DNA from: Bacteroidia bacterium
GTDB lineage: Bacteria; Bacteroidota; Bacteroidia; Flavobacteriales; Flavobacteriaceae
Reading direction: 5' to 3'
Assembly (NCBI GenBank): GCA_030430615.1
Contig: JAUIKV010000003.1
Location: 1-34,597 of the forward strand
DNA: 34,597 nucleotides
Below the pieces are notes generated by a model, which saw nothing but the letters and a program-made list of their open reading frames with translations, searched no databases and was not told where the DNA came from. The position numbers were made by a program, and so were the translations under genes. Below, in pieces: positions 16,081 to 26,989 of this stretch. How positions within the stretch are numbered: the stretch's first letter is position 1; the number at the start of each line of letters is the position of its first letter.

Positions 16081-18792
16081 ATGATTAAAAAATACCCGAT
16101 TCTTCTCGCTATTCTATTCGTTATTCTCTCCATGTCCATGAGTGGCCAGGAGGCGAATCCATGGTCTAGAATTGATGCTTCCAGCGTGTCCGGATCGAGA
16201 ATTCAAACGAAGGTCAGGGTAGAACGCTTTAGTGGATTTGCCCTGAATCGGATTTCGATAGAACGCGATCTGGTTGATGTTCCATCTCGTAGAAAATCAT
16301 CAGCGAGGGCGGGAAAACTTATGAAATTTCCGGATAAAGATGGGCGATTGATTTCTTTCAGAGTCAAAGAAGCACCCGTGATGAGCACGGAGTTGGCTCG
16401 CAAGTTTCCAAACAATAGAAGCTATGTCGGAAATGCGACGGATGGGTCCCAAAGAAAAATTCGGTTTAGCCTGAATGAGAAGGGGCTCAATGCTGTCATT
16501 ACGGGTCCTGGATATGGGGTACAGTTCATTGAACCCCTTACACGTGACAAGGAGCTTTACCGGGTCTACGACCGTTCAGAACTGGAAGCATCTGATCCCT
16601 TCTCTTGTCTGGTGGATGAATTGTCAGAAGCACGCAAGGAGGGATTTCAGGAGAAACTTCTTGGGGATCTCCAACTCAGGACTTATCGCCTGGCGATTGC
16701 GACCACAGGTGAATACTCCTCTTTTCACATTGGGCTTGAAGGAGCAGGTTTGGCGCCAGAGGATGAGCAAATAGCGGTTGTCATGTCGGCTGTTACTACC
16801 GCGATTACCAGGATCAATGCAGTTCTGGAGAATGATCTGGCCATCACCATGGAATTGATTGACAACAATGATGACATCGTCTATTTGAATCCAGCGACCG
16901 ATCCTTATTCAAATAACAACGGTTCGGCCATGCTTGGTGAGAACCAGACGAACCTCGACAATGTGATCGGATCAGCCAATTACGATATCGGCCACGTATT
17001 CAGCACCGGTGGCGGGGGAGTGGCCACACTGGGCAGCGCCTGTGTCAACGGTCAAAAAGCGCGTGGTGTAACAGGTTCCAGCAGTCCGATTGGCGAAAGC
17101 TTCTATTTTGATCTCGTCGCACATGAGTTTGGCCATCAGCTCGGAGCCAATCATACCTTCAACGGAGATGAAGGGGGCTGTGCGGGAAGCAACAGGAATG
17201 ACGAAACTGCGGTAGAGCCGGGAAGCGGTTCAACCCTGATGGCCTATGCCGGTTTATGCGCTCCACAAAACGTGCAATCACAAAGTGATCTCTATTTTCA
17301 TGTCATAAGCATTAAAGAAATCCGGAACAATTTGTCTCAAAGCAGAGACTGTGCAGCTATGTCGGATCTTACCACAAACCTAAACGTGCCCGTAGCGGAT
17401 GCAGGCCCGGATTTTGTCATCCCGATTGGAACGCCTTTTGTTTTAAAGGGCACAGGGAGTGATGGCGACGGTGATCCCATTAGCTACTGCTGGGAGCAGG
17501 TCGACAGTGAGATCACAGCAGTCCCTCCCTCGGGCAATTCAACCAGTGGAGCGCTGTATCGTTCCTTCACACCGGTGAAGGAACCGAATCGCTATCTGCC
17601 AAAATTGAGTACTTTGACTTCGGGTTCGTTGTCATCGACCTGGGAGGTTACCCCACTTGTGGATCGAGAACTCAATTTTTCCCTCACAGTGAGGGATAAC
17701 AATGCCGAGGCCGGGCAGTCTGACTCGGACAACCTGCGTGTTACAGTAACTGACGCGGCCGGTCCTTTTGCAGTGACTTCGCAGAACACCGAAGGGCTGG
17801 TTTTGGTTCCAAACAGCCGTGAGATGATTCAATGGGACGTCGCCGGCACAACAGGAAATGGAGTGAATGTCAGCTCTGTGAACATTCGTTTGTCGACGGA
17901 TGGAGGGCAGACGTTTCCGGTGTTTCTGGCGTCCAACGTGCCTAATGACGGGATGCAGATGATTGATGTTCCTGACTCCAGGGCACCGAATTGCTTTATT
18001 ATGGTGGAAGCCGTCGGCAATTTCTTTTTTGCCCTGAACCCGAAGAGTTTTTCGATTGGGGAGTTCAATGAAGTTTGCACGGAGACTTTAGCTGAAGATC
18101 TTCCACAGAGTATTCCCGACAATGACCTTACAGGGATCACTTCTGAAATAGAAATCACCGAAGACCTCCTTGTCGAGAGATTGCGCGTTCATATCAATGA
18201 TTTGGAGCACACTTTTTTGGGAGATCTTGACATTTCTCTGGAAAGCCCATCAGGTACCGTTGTTGAATTGCTCTCAGGAGCATGCAATGGTTCAGAGAAT
18301 ATGGTAAATGCAATCTTCGATGATTCGGGTGTGGAAATTGAGTGCCAGTTCCCTCCTTCTCCCGGTATAACAGGAGTTGTAAGACCCTTTCAGCCCTTAT
18401 CGGAATTCACGGGTGAAAGCACAATGGGGATTTGGAAATTGAGAGTCGTTGACAGTTGGGATGATGATACAGGGGTTTTGAATGACTGGAGTTTGGAGAT
18501 CTGTAATTCGGAACCTGTACTTTCCGTAAACAATTTTGTCTTCGATCAGTTCAAAATTTTTCCAAATCCGTCTAATGGCATATTTAGGATTCAATTCAAT
18601 TCTGAGAACACAGGCGATGTGGATGTGATCCTCTATGACTTATTGGGTAGAAAAGTCGCTGAGCAATCTTTTTCGGAAAATGACAATTCATTTGACGAAG
18701 AGGTCAATTTTGGCAGTATCAGCTCTGGATTGTACATCCTCAGGGTCAGGAGAGGGAACAAGCTTTCGTCTCAAAAAATCACTTTAGAATAA
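16081..18792 (+). CDS. Secreted reprolysin-like (M12B-type) metallopeptidase with P/Homo-B domain and T9SS type A sorting tail
   Basis: 903 aa; HEFGHQLGANH zinc motif with LMAYAG Met-turn; P-domain-like LRVHINDLEHTFLGDLDISLESPSGT...GIWKLRVVDSWDDDTGVLNDWSLEIC; C-terminal FKIFPNPSNGIFRIQF...GLYILRVRRGNKLSSQKITLE. Confidence 0.92.
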   Translation: MIKKYPILLAILFVILSMSMSGQEANPWSRIDASSVSGSRIQTKVRVERFSGFALNRISIERDLVDVPSRRKSSARAGKLMKFPDKDGRLISFRVKEAPVMSTELARKFPNNRSYVGNATDGSQRKIRFSLNEKGLNAVITGPGYGVQFIEPLTRDKELYRVYDRSELEASDPFSCLVDELSEARKEGFQEKLLGDLQLRTYRLAIATTGEYSSFHIGLEGAGLAPEDEQIAVVMSAVTTAITRINAVLENDLAITMELIDNNDDIVYLNPATDPYSNNNGSAMLGENQTNLDNVIGSANYDIGHVFSTGGGGVATLGSACVNGQKARGVTGSSSPIGESFYFDLVAHEFGHQLGANHTFNGDEGGCAGSNRNDETAVEPGSGSTLMAYAGLCAPQNVQSQSDLYFHVISIKEIRNNLSQSRDCAAMSDLTTNLNVPVADAGPDFVIPIGTPFVLKGTGSDGDGDPISYCWEQVDSEITAVPPSGNSTSGALYRSFTPVKEPNRYLPKLSTLTSGSLSSTWEVTPLVDRELNFSLTVRDNNAEAGQSDSDNLRVTVTDAAGPFAVTSQNTEGLVLVPNSREMIQWDVAGTTGNGVNVSSVNIRLSTDGGQTFPVFLASNVPNDGMQMIDVPDSRAPNCFIMVEAVGNFFFALNPKSFSIGEFNEVCTETLAEDLPQSIPDNDLTGITSEIEITEDLLVERLRVHINDLEHTFLGDLDISLESPSGTVVELLSGACNGSENMVNAIFDDSGVEIECQFPPSPGITGVVRPFQPLSEFTGESTMGIWKLRVVDSWDDDTGVLNDWSLEICNSEPVLSVNNFVFDQFKIFPNPSNGIFRIQFNSENTGDVDVILYDLLGRKVAEQSFSENDNSFDEEVNFGSISSGLYILRVRRGNKLSSQKITLE

Positions 18793-18840
18793 TACTGAAT
18801 CGAGAATTTACCCCTGTCAAAATTGAATATTTCCCATTTT

Positions 18841-18866
18841 TGAGGCATTTCCTCATGGAAATTCCA
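18841..18866. repeat. Nested palindromes upstream of the TonB-dependent receptor
   Basis: TGAGG-cattt-CCTCA (18841-18855), TGGAA-a-TTCCA (18856-18866), and overlapping ATTTCC-tcat-GGAAAT (18847-18862). Confidence 0.55.
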
Positions 18867-18914
18867 AAAAAATTGTATTTTGCCGCATCCTAAAACTTAC
18901 GCAAATTTAATTTT

Positions 18915-21698
18915 ATGAACAAGATTATACTCGTGCTTGCACTGATGTGCGGAGCTGTTATGTTTGGACAAACGACGGTCTCAGGGTTGGTTACCGATTC
19001 CGGGACCGGTGAGCCGCTTCCCGGTGTCAACATTCGGGTCGTAGGAAAATCAATTGGTACTTCGACCGATTTTGATGGTAAATTCGCCCTGAGCGTGAAT
19101 GAAGATGTTCCGTTTTCCATCGAAGTCACTTTCGTGGGATACCAGTCGCAGACATTGGAAGTCACTGATAATGAGCAAAATTTGGAAATTTCCATTGTAG
19201 AGAATGCGACTTCGTTGGACGAGGTGGTTGTTTCTGCGTCGCGAACTCCTGAGAGCATCCGGGAATCCCCCGTGACAATTGAACGAATCGGAATCCGAGA
19301 GATCAAAAGCAGCGCAACCGCAAGTTTTTACGAAGGCCTTGAGGATTTGAAAGGAGTTGACGTCAACAAGGGAAGTTTAACCTTCAATTCGGTCAACACG
19401 CGTGGTTTTGCAACTTTTGCAAACGAACGCTTTGTGCAACTGGTTGACGGGATGGACAATTCATCCCCTGCCCTGAACTTCGTAATCGGTAACCTCATTG
19501 GGGTGACAGAGCTTGACCTTCAAAGCGTCGAAATCATCCCTGGTGCATCTTCGGCACTTTACGGGGCCAATGCCTTTAACGGAATTCTCTTCATGCAGAC
19601 GCGAAGTCCTTTTGAAGACCAGGGGATCAGCGCCTATTACAAAACGGGGATCACTTCTCAGGAGGCGGCCGGCGACAACAATTTTTATGATTTTGGTATA
19701 CGGCTGGCGCATGCCTTTAGCGAGAAGTTTGCTGCCAAGGCTACTTTCTCTTATTTGAGGGGTACTGACTGGTTTGCGACAGATCGCAATGAATACAGTA
19801 ACTCACGAACGGCTGTAGGTGAGCCGGATGAAGTGCTGCCATTCAGATCCAGTCCAGCACATGACGGGATCAACATCTATGGTGATGAAGTCACCCTGGC
19901 TGCAAATGGCACCAATTTGAACGAAGTTGCACAGGCACTTGAAGCCATGGGAATTCTGCCTGGCGGAGCAAGTAATCTGGTGCCTGCGGTGAACGTTGGT
20001 CGTACCGGATACATGGAACAGGACATGACGGATTATAAGGCTGAAAGTGTGAAATTTGACGCCTCCATCAATATCAGACCTTGGGAAAACGACTTTGAAA
20101 TCATCTTGAACACCCGTGCTGGATTCGGTTCGACAATCTACCAGGGAGCAAACCGCTACCAACTGAGGGATTTCAGCATCAATCAGCACAAACTCGAGAT
20201 TCGCAACAATAACTTCTTTCTTCGTGGGTACATGACCACTGAAGACGCGGGCAAATCGTATGACATGAGATTTACCGGTATCAACATGGCGAAGTACAGG
20301 GCTACAGAATGGTTTGGTGCCTATGCGGGAGGTTACGTGCAGGCAGTTTTAAACGGAGCAAATGACGACGAGGCCCACAAAGAAGCGAGAAGATTCGCCG
20401 ATTCGGACCCGAATACGACCCCTAAGCCGGGTTCGGCTCTGTTCCAGGAGCTCTTCAATGAGATTACTTCGGATCCAGATCTCAACACAGGATCCAAGTT
20501 CATTGACAAGACTTCAAGTTACGTCGCCGAAGGAAATTATAACTTTGGCAGCCTGATGAATGAAACCTGGGATGTTCAGCTTGGAGGATCTTTCAGAAGG
20601 TATTCCCTGAACTCCGAGGGAACCATATTCACTGATTATGACGGTCCAATCGATTACAACGAATACGGTGCCTATGTTCAGGCGATCAAAAAACTATTGG
20701 ACGACCGCTTGAAGCTTCAGGCCTCCATTCGATATGACAAAAATGAGTTTTTTGATGGTTTCTTCTCCCCAAGGGCTTCGATTACGTACGCTGCGGGAGA
20801 AACAAGAAATCACAACTTCCGCGGATCGTTTCAAACCGGATTCAGAAACCCAACCACCCAGGACCTTTTCATTGGCTTGGATGCGGGCAGGGCGATCCTG
20901 GTAGGTTCTTCACCTGACAACCTGGATCGGCGATTGCCGAACACCTCGTTGACGGGTCGTAAAGTATATTCTGACTCGTATACCCTTCAATCCGTTAATG
21001 CATTTGGCGCAACGGGAGACCCTACAGTTTTAGAATCCGTGGAGACGGACCTCGTTTCGCCGGAGAGAATTCAATCGTATGATTTCGGATATCGAGGAAT
21101 TTTTGGGAAAATTTACGTGGATCTTTCGGCATACTACAGCAAGTACAAGGACTTCATCAGCAATACGACGGTCATAACTCCGATCGACGGTACGACGTCG
21201 GATATTTCTGGCGTTATTGACATAGTGAACGGTAATTTCGATGCGTTCCAAACGTATACCAATTCCAGGGCTGATATCGACTCCTACGGTGGAACGATAG
21301 GCGTAAACGCGAGATTTCTTAAAAAATTGAATTTCGGGGTAAATTACACGCTTGCCAAGTTTGACTTCGACCAGGAGTCAGACCCTGATTTTGCAGCAGG
21401 TTTCAATACCCCGGAGCATAAGTTCAAGGTTTCGTTGGGAGGTCAGAATCTCTTCGATCGATTCGGTTTTGGGATCAATGTGAGATGGAGTGATGAATAC
21501 TTGTGGCAGAGTTCAATTGCCAATGCCGTGATTCCTTCGAGAACCGTGGTGGATACCCAGGTGAACTTCGTGATACCTGAAATCAAGTCCATGTTCAAAT
21601 TCGGTGCCTCGAACATCGGAGGCAGCGAATATCAGAGCGCAGTGGGTGCTCCTTTCATTGGATCACAGTATTTTTTCTCATGGGTGATCAATCAATAA
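18915..21698 (+). CDS. TonB-dependent outer-membrane receptor with CarboxypepD_reg-like N-terminal domain
   Basis: 927 aa; VSGLVTDSGTGEPLPGVNIRVVGKSIGTSTDFDGKFAL, plug VDVNKGSLTFNSVNTRGFA, beta-barrel C-terminus. Confidence 0.93.
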   Translation: MNKIILVLALMCGAVMFGQTTVSGLVTDSGTGEPLPGVNIRVVGKSIGTSTDFDGKFALSVNEDVPFSIEVTFVGYQSQTLEVTDNEQNLEISIVENATSLDEVVVSASRTPESIRESPVTIERIGIREIKSSATASFYEGLEDLKGVDVNKGSLTFNSVNTRGFATFANERFVQLVDGMDNSSPALNFVIGNLIGVTELDLQSVEIIPGASSALYGANAFNGILFMQTRSPFEDQGISAYYKTGITSQEAAGDNNFYDFGIRLAHAFSEKFAAKATFSYLRGTDWFATDRNEYSNSRTAVGEPDEVLPFRSSPAHDGINIYGDEVTLAANGTNLNEVAQALEAMGILPGGASNLVPAVNVGRTGYMEQDMTDYKAESVKFDASINIRPWENDFEIILNTRAGFGSTIYQGANRYQLRDFSINQHKLEIRNNNFFLRGYMTTEDAGKSYDMRFTGINMAKYRATEWFGAYAGGYVQAVLNGANDDEAHKEARRFADSDPNTTPKPGSALFQELFNEITSDPDLNTGSKFIDKTSSYVAEGNYNFGSLMNETWDVQLGGSFRRYSLNSEGTIFTDYDGPIDYNEYGAYVQAIKKLLDDRLKLQASIRYDKNEFFDGFFSPRASITYAAGETRNHNFRGSFQTGFRNPTTQDLFIGLDAGRAILVGSSPDNLDRRLPNTSLTGRKVYSDSYTLQSVNAFGATGDPTVLESVETDLVSPERIQSYDFGYRGIFGKIYVDLSAYYSKYKDFISNTTVITPIDGTTSDISGVIDIVNGNFDAFQTYTNSRADIDSYGGTIGVNARFLKKLNFGVNYTLAKFDFDQESDPDFAAGFNTPEHKFKVSLGGQNLFDRFGFGINVRWSDEYLWQSSIANAVIPSRTVVDTQVNFVIPEIKSMFKFGASNIGGSEYQSAVGAPFIGSQYFFSWVINQ

Positions 21699-21709
21699 TC
21701 AATTAAGCA

Positions 21710-23329
21710 ATGTCAAAGAGTAGAATAAAATCAATGATGATAAAAATGACAAACATTAAATATTTGTGGCTGGTTGTGCTGTTTTTAGCAATCGTAGCCT
21801 GTGAGGATGGAAAATACGACAGGGAGATCGAGCCTCCTGTAGAGGTGGTTTCCGGGGATGCGGATTTCAGCTATATGGTGAGTTTGGGGGCTTCGTTCGT
21901 TTCAGGTGTCTCTGACGGAACTCTCTTTATCAAGTCCCAGGAGAATTCTTTTCCAAATATCATGGCTCAGCAAATGGCGCTGGCCGGCGGAGGCGAATTC
22001 ATTCAACCACTTGTGGATGACAACGTCGGAGGTCTTTTGTTTGGAGGCAATGTAATTGCAGGACCTCGTCTCTATTTTAACGGTTCGAGACCGGTTCCTG
22101 TGGATGGCACACCGACTACAGAGGTCACTAATATTGTCACAGGTCCCTTTAACAACATGGGGGTTCCTGGAGCGAAAAGCTTCCACCTCGTGGCAGAAGG
22201 CTATGGAAATGCAGCGGGTGTTCCACTGGGTCAGGCGAATCCTTATTTTGCACGTATGGCTTCAAGTCCGAATACTACTGTTTTGGCGGATGCCGCCTCT
22301 CAGAGCCCTACCTTTTTTGTAATATCAGATTTTGGAGGAAATGATGTTTTGTTTTATGCCTTATCCGGTGGAACGGGTGTGGATCAAACTGGAAATTTTG
22401 ATCCTAGAACTTATGGGCTTTACGATATAACGGATCCTATTGTTTTTGGACAAATGGTAGCGACCGTAGTTGGAGCTATGACGGCAACTGGAGCCAAAGG
22501 CGTTATCGGGAATATTCCAGCCGTGACTGAATTGCCTTTTTTCACTGCTGTTCCTCACGATCCGCTAGACCCAACAGATCCTGGATTCGGACCTTTGATC
22601 CCGACATTGAATGCCTTGTATGCCCAGTTGAATGCGGCATATGCATTTCTGGGTGTTCCTGAGCGTTCGGTAGTATTCTCTGAGACTGCGGCAAGCCCGG
22701 TAGTTATCATAGACGAATCACTTGCTGACATCAGCGCCCTATTGACACAAGTTCTTCAGGGCGGTGGACTTGATCCATTGACAGCGACGTTACTTGGAAG
22801 ACAGTTCGGTCAGTCCCGTCAGGCTAATGAAGACGATCTTCTTCTGTTAACATCTTCTACTGTAATTGGTACCGTGAATGAAGAATATTTTGGTTTGCTC
22901 GTTTCGAACGGGGTGCCTGCGGAACAGGCGGGTCAATTGGCAGTGAATGGAATCACGTTCCCTCTTGAGGATGAATGGGTTCTTGAACCTACAGAGCAGG
23001 CTTCAATAAAAACAGCTACCGACGCCTACAATGCGTCGATTGAAGCAGCTGCATTACAAGCTGGTCTGGGGCTAGTAGACGCCAATAGTCTTTTGGACGA
23101 GCTGGTAACTAATGGAATTGCAAGTGACGGATTTGTTCTCAAGGGTGATTTTGTAACAGGTGGAACCTTTTCAATGGACGGAATTCATTTGAATGCAAGA
23201 GGCTATGCCTTCCTGGCCAACGAGTTTCTCAAAGAAATTGATGAGACTTTCGGATCGAATTTCGAAGATGCCGGAGCCCTGGTGGATATAGGGGAATACC
23301 CTGCTTTCTATCCGGCCACTTTGCCCTAA
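21710..23329 (+). CDS. SGNH/GDSL-hydrolase-like lipoprotein
   Basis: Lipobox FLAIVAC; block I MVSLGASFVSG, block II NNMGVPGA, block III DFGGNDVL, block V DGIHLNARGYAFLANEF. A downstream start (MTNIKYLW, 21746) is possible. Confidence 0.82.
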   Translation: MSKSRIKSMMIKMTNIKYLWLVVLFLAIVACEDGKYDREIEPPVEVVSGDADFSYMVSLGASFVSGVSDGTLFIKSQENSFPNIMAQQMALAGGGEFIQPLVDDNVGGLLFGGNVIAGPRLYFNGSRPVPVDGTPTTEVTNIVTGPFNNMGVPGAKSFHLVAEGYGNAAGVPLGQANPYFARMASSPNTTVLADAASQSPTFFVISDFGGNDVLFYALSGGTGVDQTGNFDPRTYGLYDITDPIVFGQMVATVVGAMTATGAKGVIGNIPAVTELPFFTAVPHDPLDPTDPGFGPLIPTLNALYAQLNAAYAFLGVPERSVVFSETAASPVVIIDESLADISALLTQVLQGGGLDPLTATLLGRQFGQSRQANEDDLLLLTSSTVIGTVNEEYFGLLVSNGVPAEQAGQLAVNGITFPLEDEWVLEPTEQASIKTATDAYNASIEAAALQAGLGLVDANSLLDELVTNGIASDGFVLKGDFVTGGTFSMDGIHLNARGYAFLANEFLKEIDETFGSNFEDAGALVDIGEYPAFYPATLP

Positions 23330-23370
23330 AGGAGTATACTTTTCTCCTGCAATGGAGAATGACTATGCAT

Positions 23371-23399
23371 AAAAAAATCCGCTTTTGAGCGGATTTTTT
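23371..23399 (+). terminator. Rho-independent-type terminator after the SGNH lipoprotein gene
   Basis: AAAAAAATCCGCT-tttg-AGCGGATTTTTT. Confidence 0.85.
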
Positions 23400-23536
23400 G
23401 TTGAGTTTATGCACTTTTATATTTCACAGAGAAACTATCTGAAAGCGCGCATCTGAAGTCGATTAATTGGAGGTTGGAAAGCTTATCCTGGAGATTGAAA
23501 AATAATTGAAAAAATCGTTATAATTTTTTGGTTTAA

Positions 23537-25138
<1,602 letters not shown>

Positions 25139-25149
25139 AAAAGGTATTT

Positions 25150-25428
25150 ATGTTTTTAGAAATAGTCACACCTGAGGCGAGCATTTTCCGGGGCGAAGTG
25201 GAGTCAGTCACTGTACCCGGCGTAGATGGCCAGTTTCAGATGCTCAATAACCACGCTCCCATCGTTTCTCTTCTGCAAGAGGGCAATGTTAAGATACAGG
25301 GCCAGTTGAGTTTTGATGAAGCCTATGAAGACCGATTCAAAAGCGTCGACAAGAATACCAGCGTACTGCCCATTCAGAGTGGTACGATTGAGTTGAACGA
25401 CAACAAAATCATCATTCTTGTAGATTGA
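25150..25428 (+). CDS. atpC: F1F0 ATP synthase subunit epsilon
   Basis: MFLEIVTPEASIFRGEVESVTVPGVDGQFQMLNNHAPIVSLL; immediately downstream of atpD. Confidence 0.93.
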   Translation: MFLEIVTPEASIFRGEVESVTVPGVDGQFQMLNNHAPIVSLLQEGNVKIQGQLSFDEAYEDRFKSVDKNTSVLPIQSGTIELNDNKIIILVD

Positions 25429-25439
25429 AGCCTAATTGA

Positions 25440-25458
25440 CTGATACAAGTTGTATCAG
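25440..25458. repeat. Inverted repeat CTGATACA-AGT-TGTATCAG downstream of atpC
   Basis: Perfect 8-bp arms, 3-nt loop. Confidence 0.7.
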
Positions 25459-25470
25459 GGTTTAATAATT

Positions 25471-25505
25471 AAAAAAACTCCATCTTCAACAGATGGAGTT
25501 TTTTT
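25471..25505. terminator. Bidirectional terminator between convergent atpC and rseP
   Basis: AAAAAAACTCCATC-ttcaaca-GATGGAGTTTTTTT. Confidence 0.88.
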
Positions 25506-25566
25506 ATGTTTCGATTTGATCAATCGACAATTAGAATACAAACCCTGAGTTGCCTGATCGATTCAA

Positions 25567-26901
25567 TTACAATTGCCCGGTAACCCACTTGTAGATGTCA
25601 TTTCCGTTGGCAAGCAACAGAAGAGAGACCAGGATGACAAAACCGGTAATCTGCGCGTATTCAAGAAATTTGTCACTCGGTTTGTGACCTGAGATCATCT
25701 CGTAAAGCGTAAAGACCACATGTCCGCCATCGAGAGCAGGTATAGGCAGCAGGTTCATGAATGCGAGCATGATGGAAAGAAGAGCCGTAATGCTCCAGAA
25801 GGATTCCCAATTCCAGGTTGACGGGAAAATGCTTCCAATGGTTATGAATCCGCCAAGGCTGGAGGCTCCTTTCTTTGTGAACACGTATTTGAATTGACCC
25901 ATGTAATCCTTGAGGGTCCAGTAGGCTCTTGAAAATCCAGGACCGATGCTCTCAGCAAATGTAAAATCCTTGTGACTGATTGTCAGGATCTCATCGATGT
26001 CAGGAAGCACGTAGACTCCAAGATTGTTTTCTTCATTGGGTGCAATCGTAAAGGTCAGCTCACGCCCCTCTCGTTCGATCCCGATCTCCATGGGTTTCCT
26101 TTCTTTATTTTTCTTGACGCGTTCGGTCAGTTCTGTCCAAAAGGTAATAGACTCTCCATCTACGCTGATGACTCGGTCTCCATATTGTATTCCCGCCTCG
26201 TCAGCAGGAGAATTAGGTTTGATGCTGTCAAGTCGGGCCGGCACCCTTGGAGTCAAGGGGTCCATATAACCCCCTTGCCACATCTGGTATCCGATATTCT
26301 CAGGAATTTGAACGGTTTCCGTAGATCCGTCCGGGTGCTCCACCTTGATCTCTTGAACATCACGCAAAAACAGGAATTTGTTGACATCCATGACATCTTC
26401 TGGTTCTTCCCCGTCAACTGTCAGTATTTTGTCGCCGTTCTGAAAGCCTAGCTCTTTGAAGTCGTCAACTACGCTAAAACCATAGGTCACGTCATTGACA
26501 CCGACATATTCGTCTCCCCAGACATTGAACATCATGATGTAGATGAAGATGCCCAATATGAAATTCACGGTTACCCCGCCAAGCATGATTATCAGTCTTT
26601 GCCAGGCCGGTTTGGACCTGAATTCCCAGGGTTGAGGCGGTTGCATCATCTGTTCCTTGTCCATGCTCTCATCGATCATTCCTGAGATCTTGACATAACC
26701 ACCTAAAGGAATCCATCCGATACCGTATACCGTATCTCCAATTTTCTTTTTGAAGAGGGAAAACTTGTAGTCAAAGAAGAGGTAAAACTTCTCCACCCGG
26801 GTTTTGAACAACTTGGCAGGCAGGAAGTGCCCCATTTCATGAAGAACAATCAATAATGACAGACTCAACAGAAATTGGGTGATTTTTATATATGATTCCA
26901 T
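25567..26901 (-). CDS. rseP: Site-2 (M50) membrane metalloprotease RseP
   Basis: LLIVLHEMGHFLPAKLFKTRVEKFYLFF, PDZ-like region, LLPIPALDGGHVVFTLYEMISG. Confidence 0.95.
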   Translation of the reverse strand: MESYIKITQFLLSLSLLIVLHEMGHFLPAKLFKTRVEKFYLFFDYKFSLFKKKIGDTVYGIGWIPLGGYVKISGMIDESMDKEQMMQPPQPWEFRSKPAWQRLIIMLGGVTVNFILGIFIYIMMFNVWGDEYVGVNDVTYGFSVVDDFKELGFQNGDKILTVDGEEPEDVMDVNKFLFLRDVQEIKVEHPDGSTETVQIPENIGYQMWQGGYMDPLTPRVPARLDSIKPNSPADEAGIQYGDRVISVDGESITFWTELTERVKKNKERKPMEIGIEREGRELTFTIAPNEENNLGVYVLPDIDEILTISHKDFTFAESIGPGFSRAYWTLKDYMGQFKYVFTKKGASSLGGFITIGSIFPSTWNWESFWSITALLSIMLAFMNLLPIPALDGGHVVFTLYEMISGHKPSDKFLEYAQITGFVILVSLLLLANGNDIYKWVTGQL

Positions 26902-26928
26902 TCAGTGAATTCTCTTTTTTTGAATCGA

Positions 26929-26936
26929 CAAATGTA
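26929..26936 (-). promoter_or_regulatory. Putative -7 box (TACATTTG) for rseP
   Basis: Perfect TAnnTTTG match on the reverse strand about 28 nt upstream of the rseP ATG. Confidence 0.45.
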
Positions 26937-26989
26937 CGCTTTATCGTTTATTTTAAGAAATACAGGGAGATAAATACATGTTAAAACAT

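Noticed and set aside
25972-26451. 159-aa forward ORF
   Set aside because: Antisense to rseP; no motif support.
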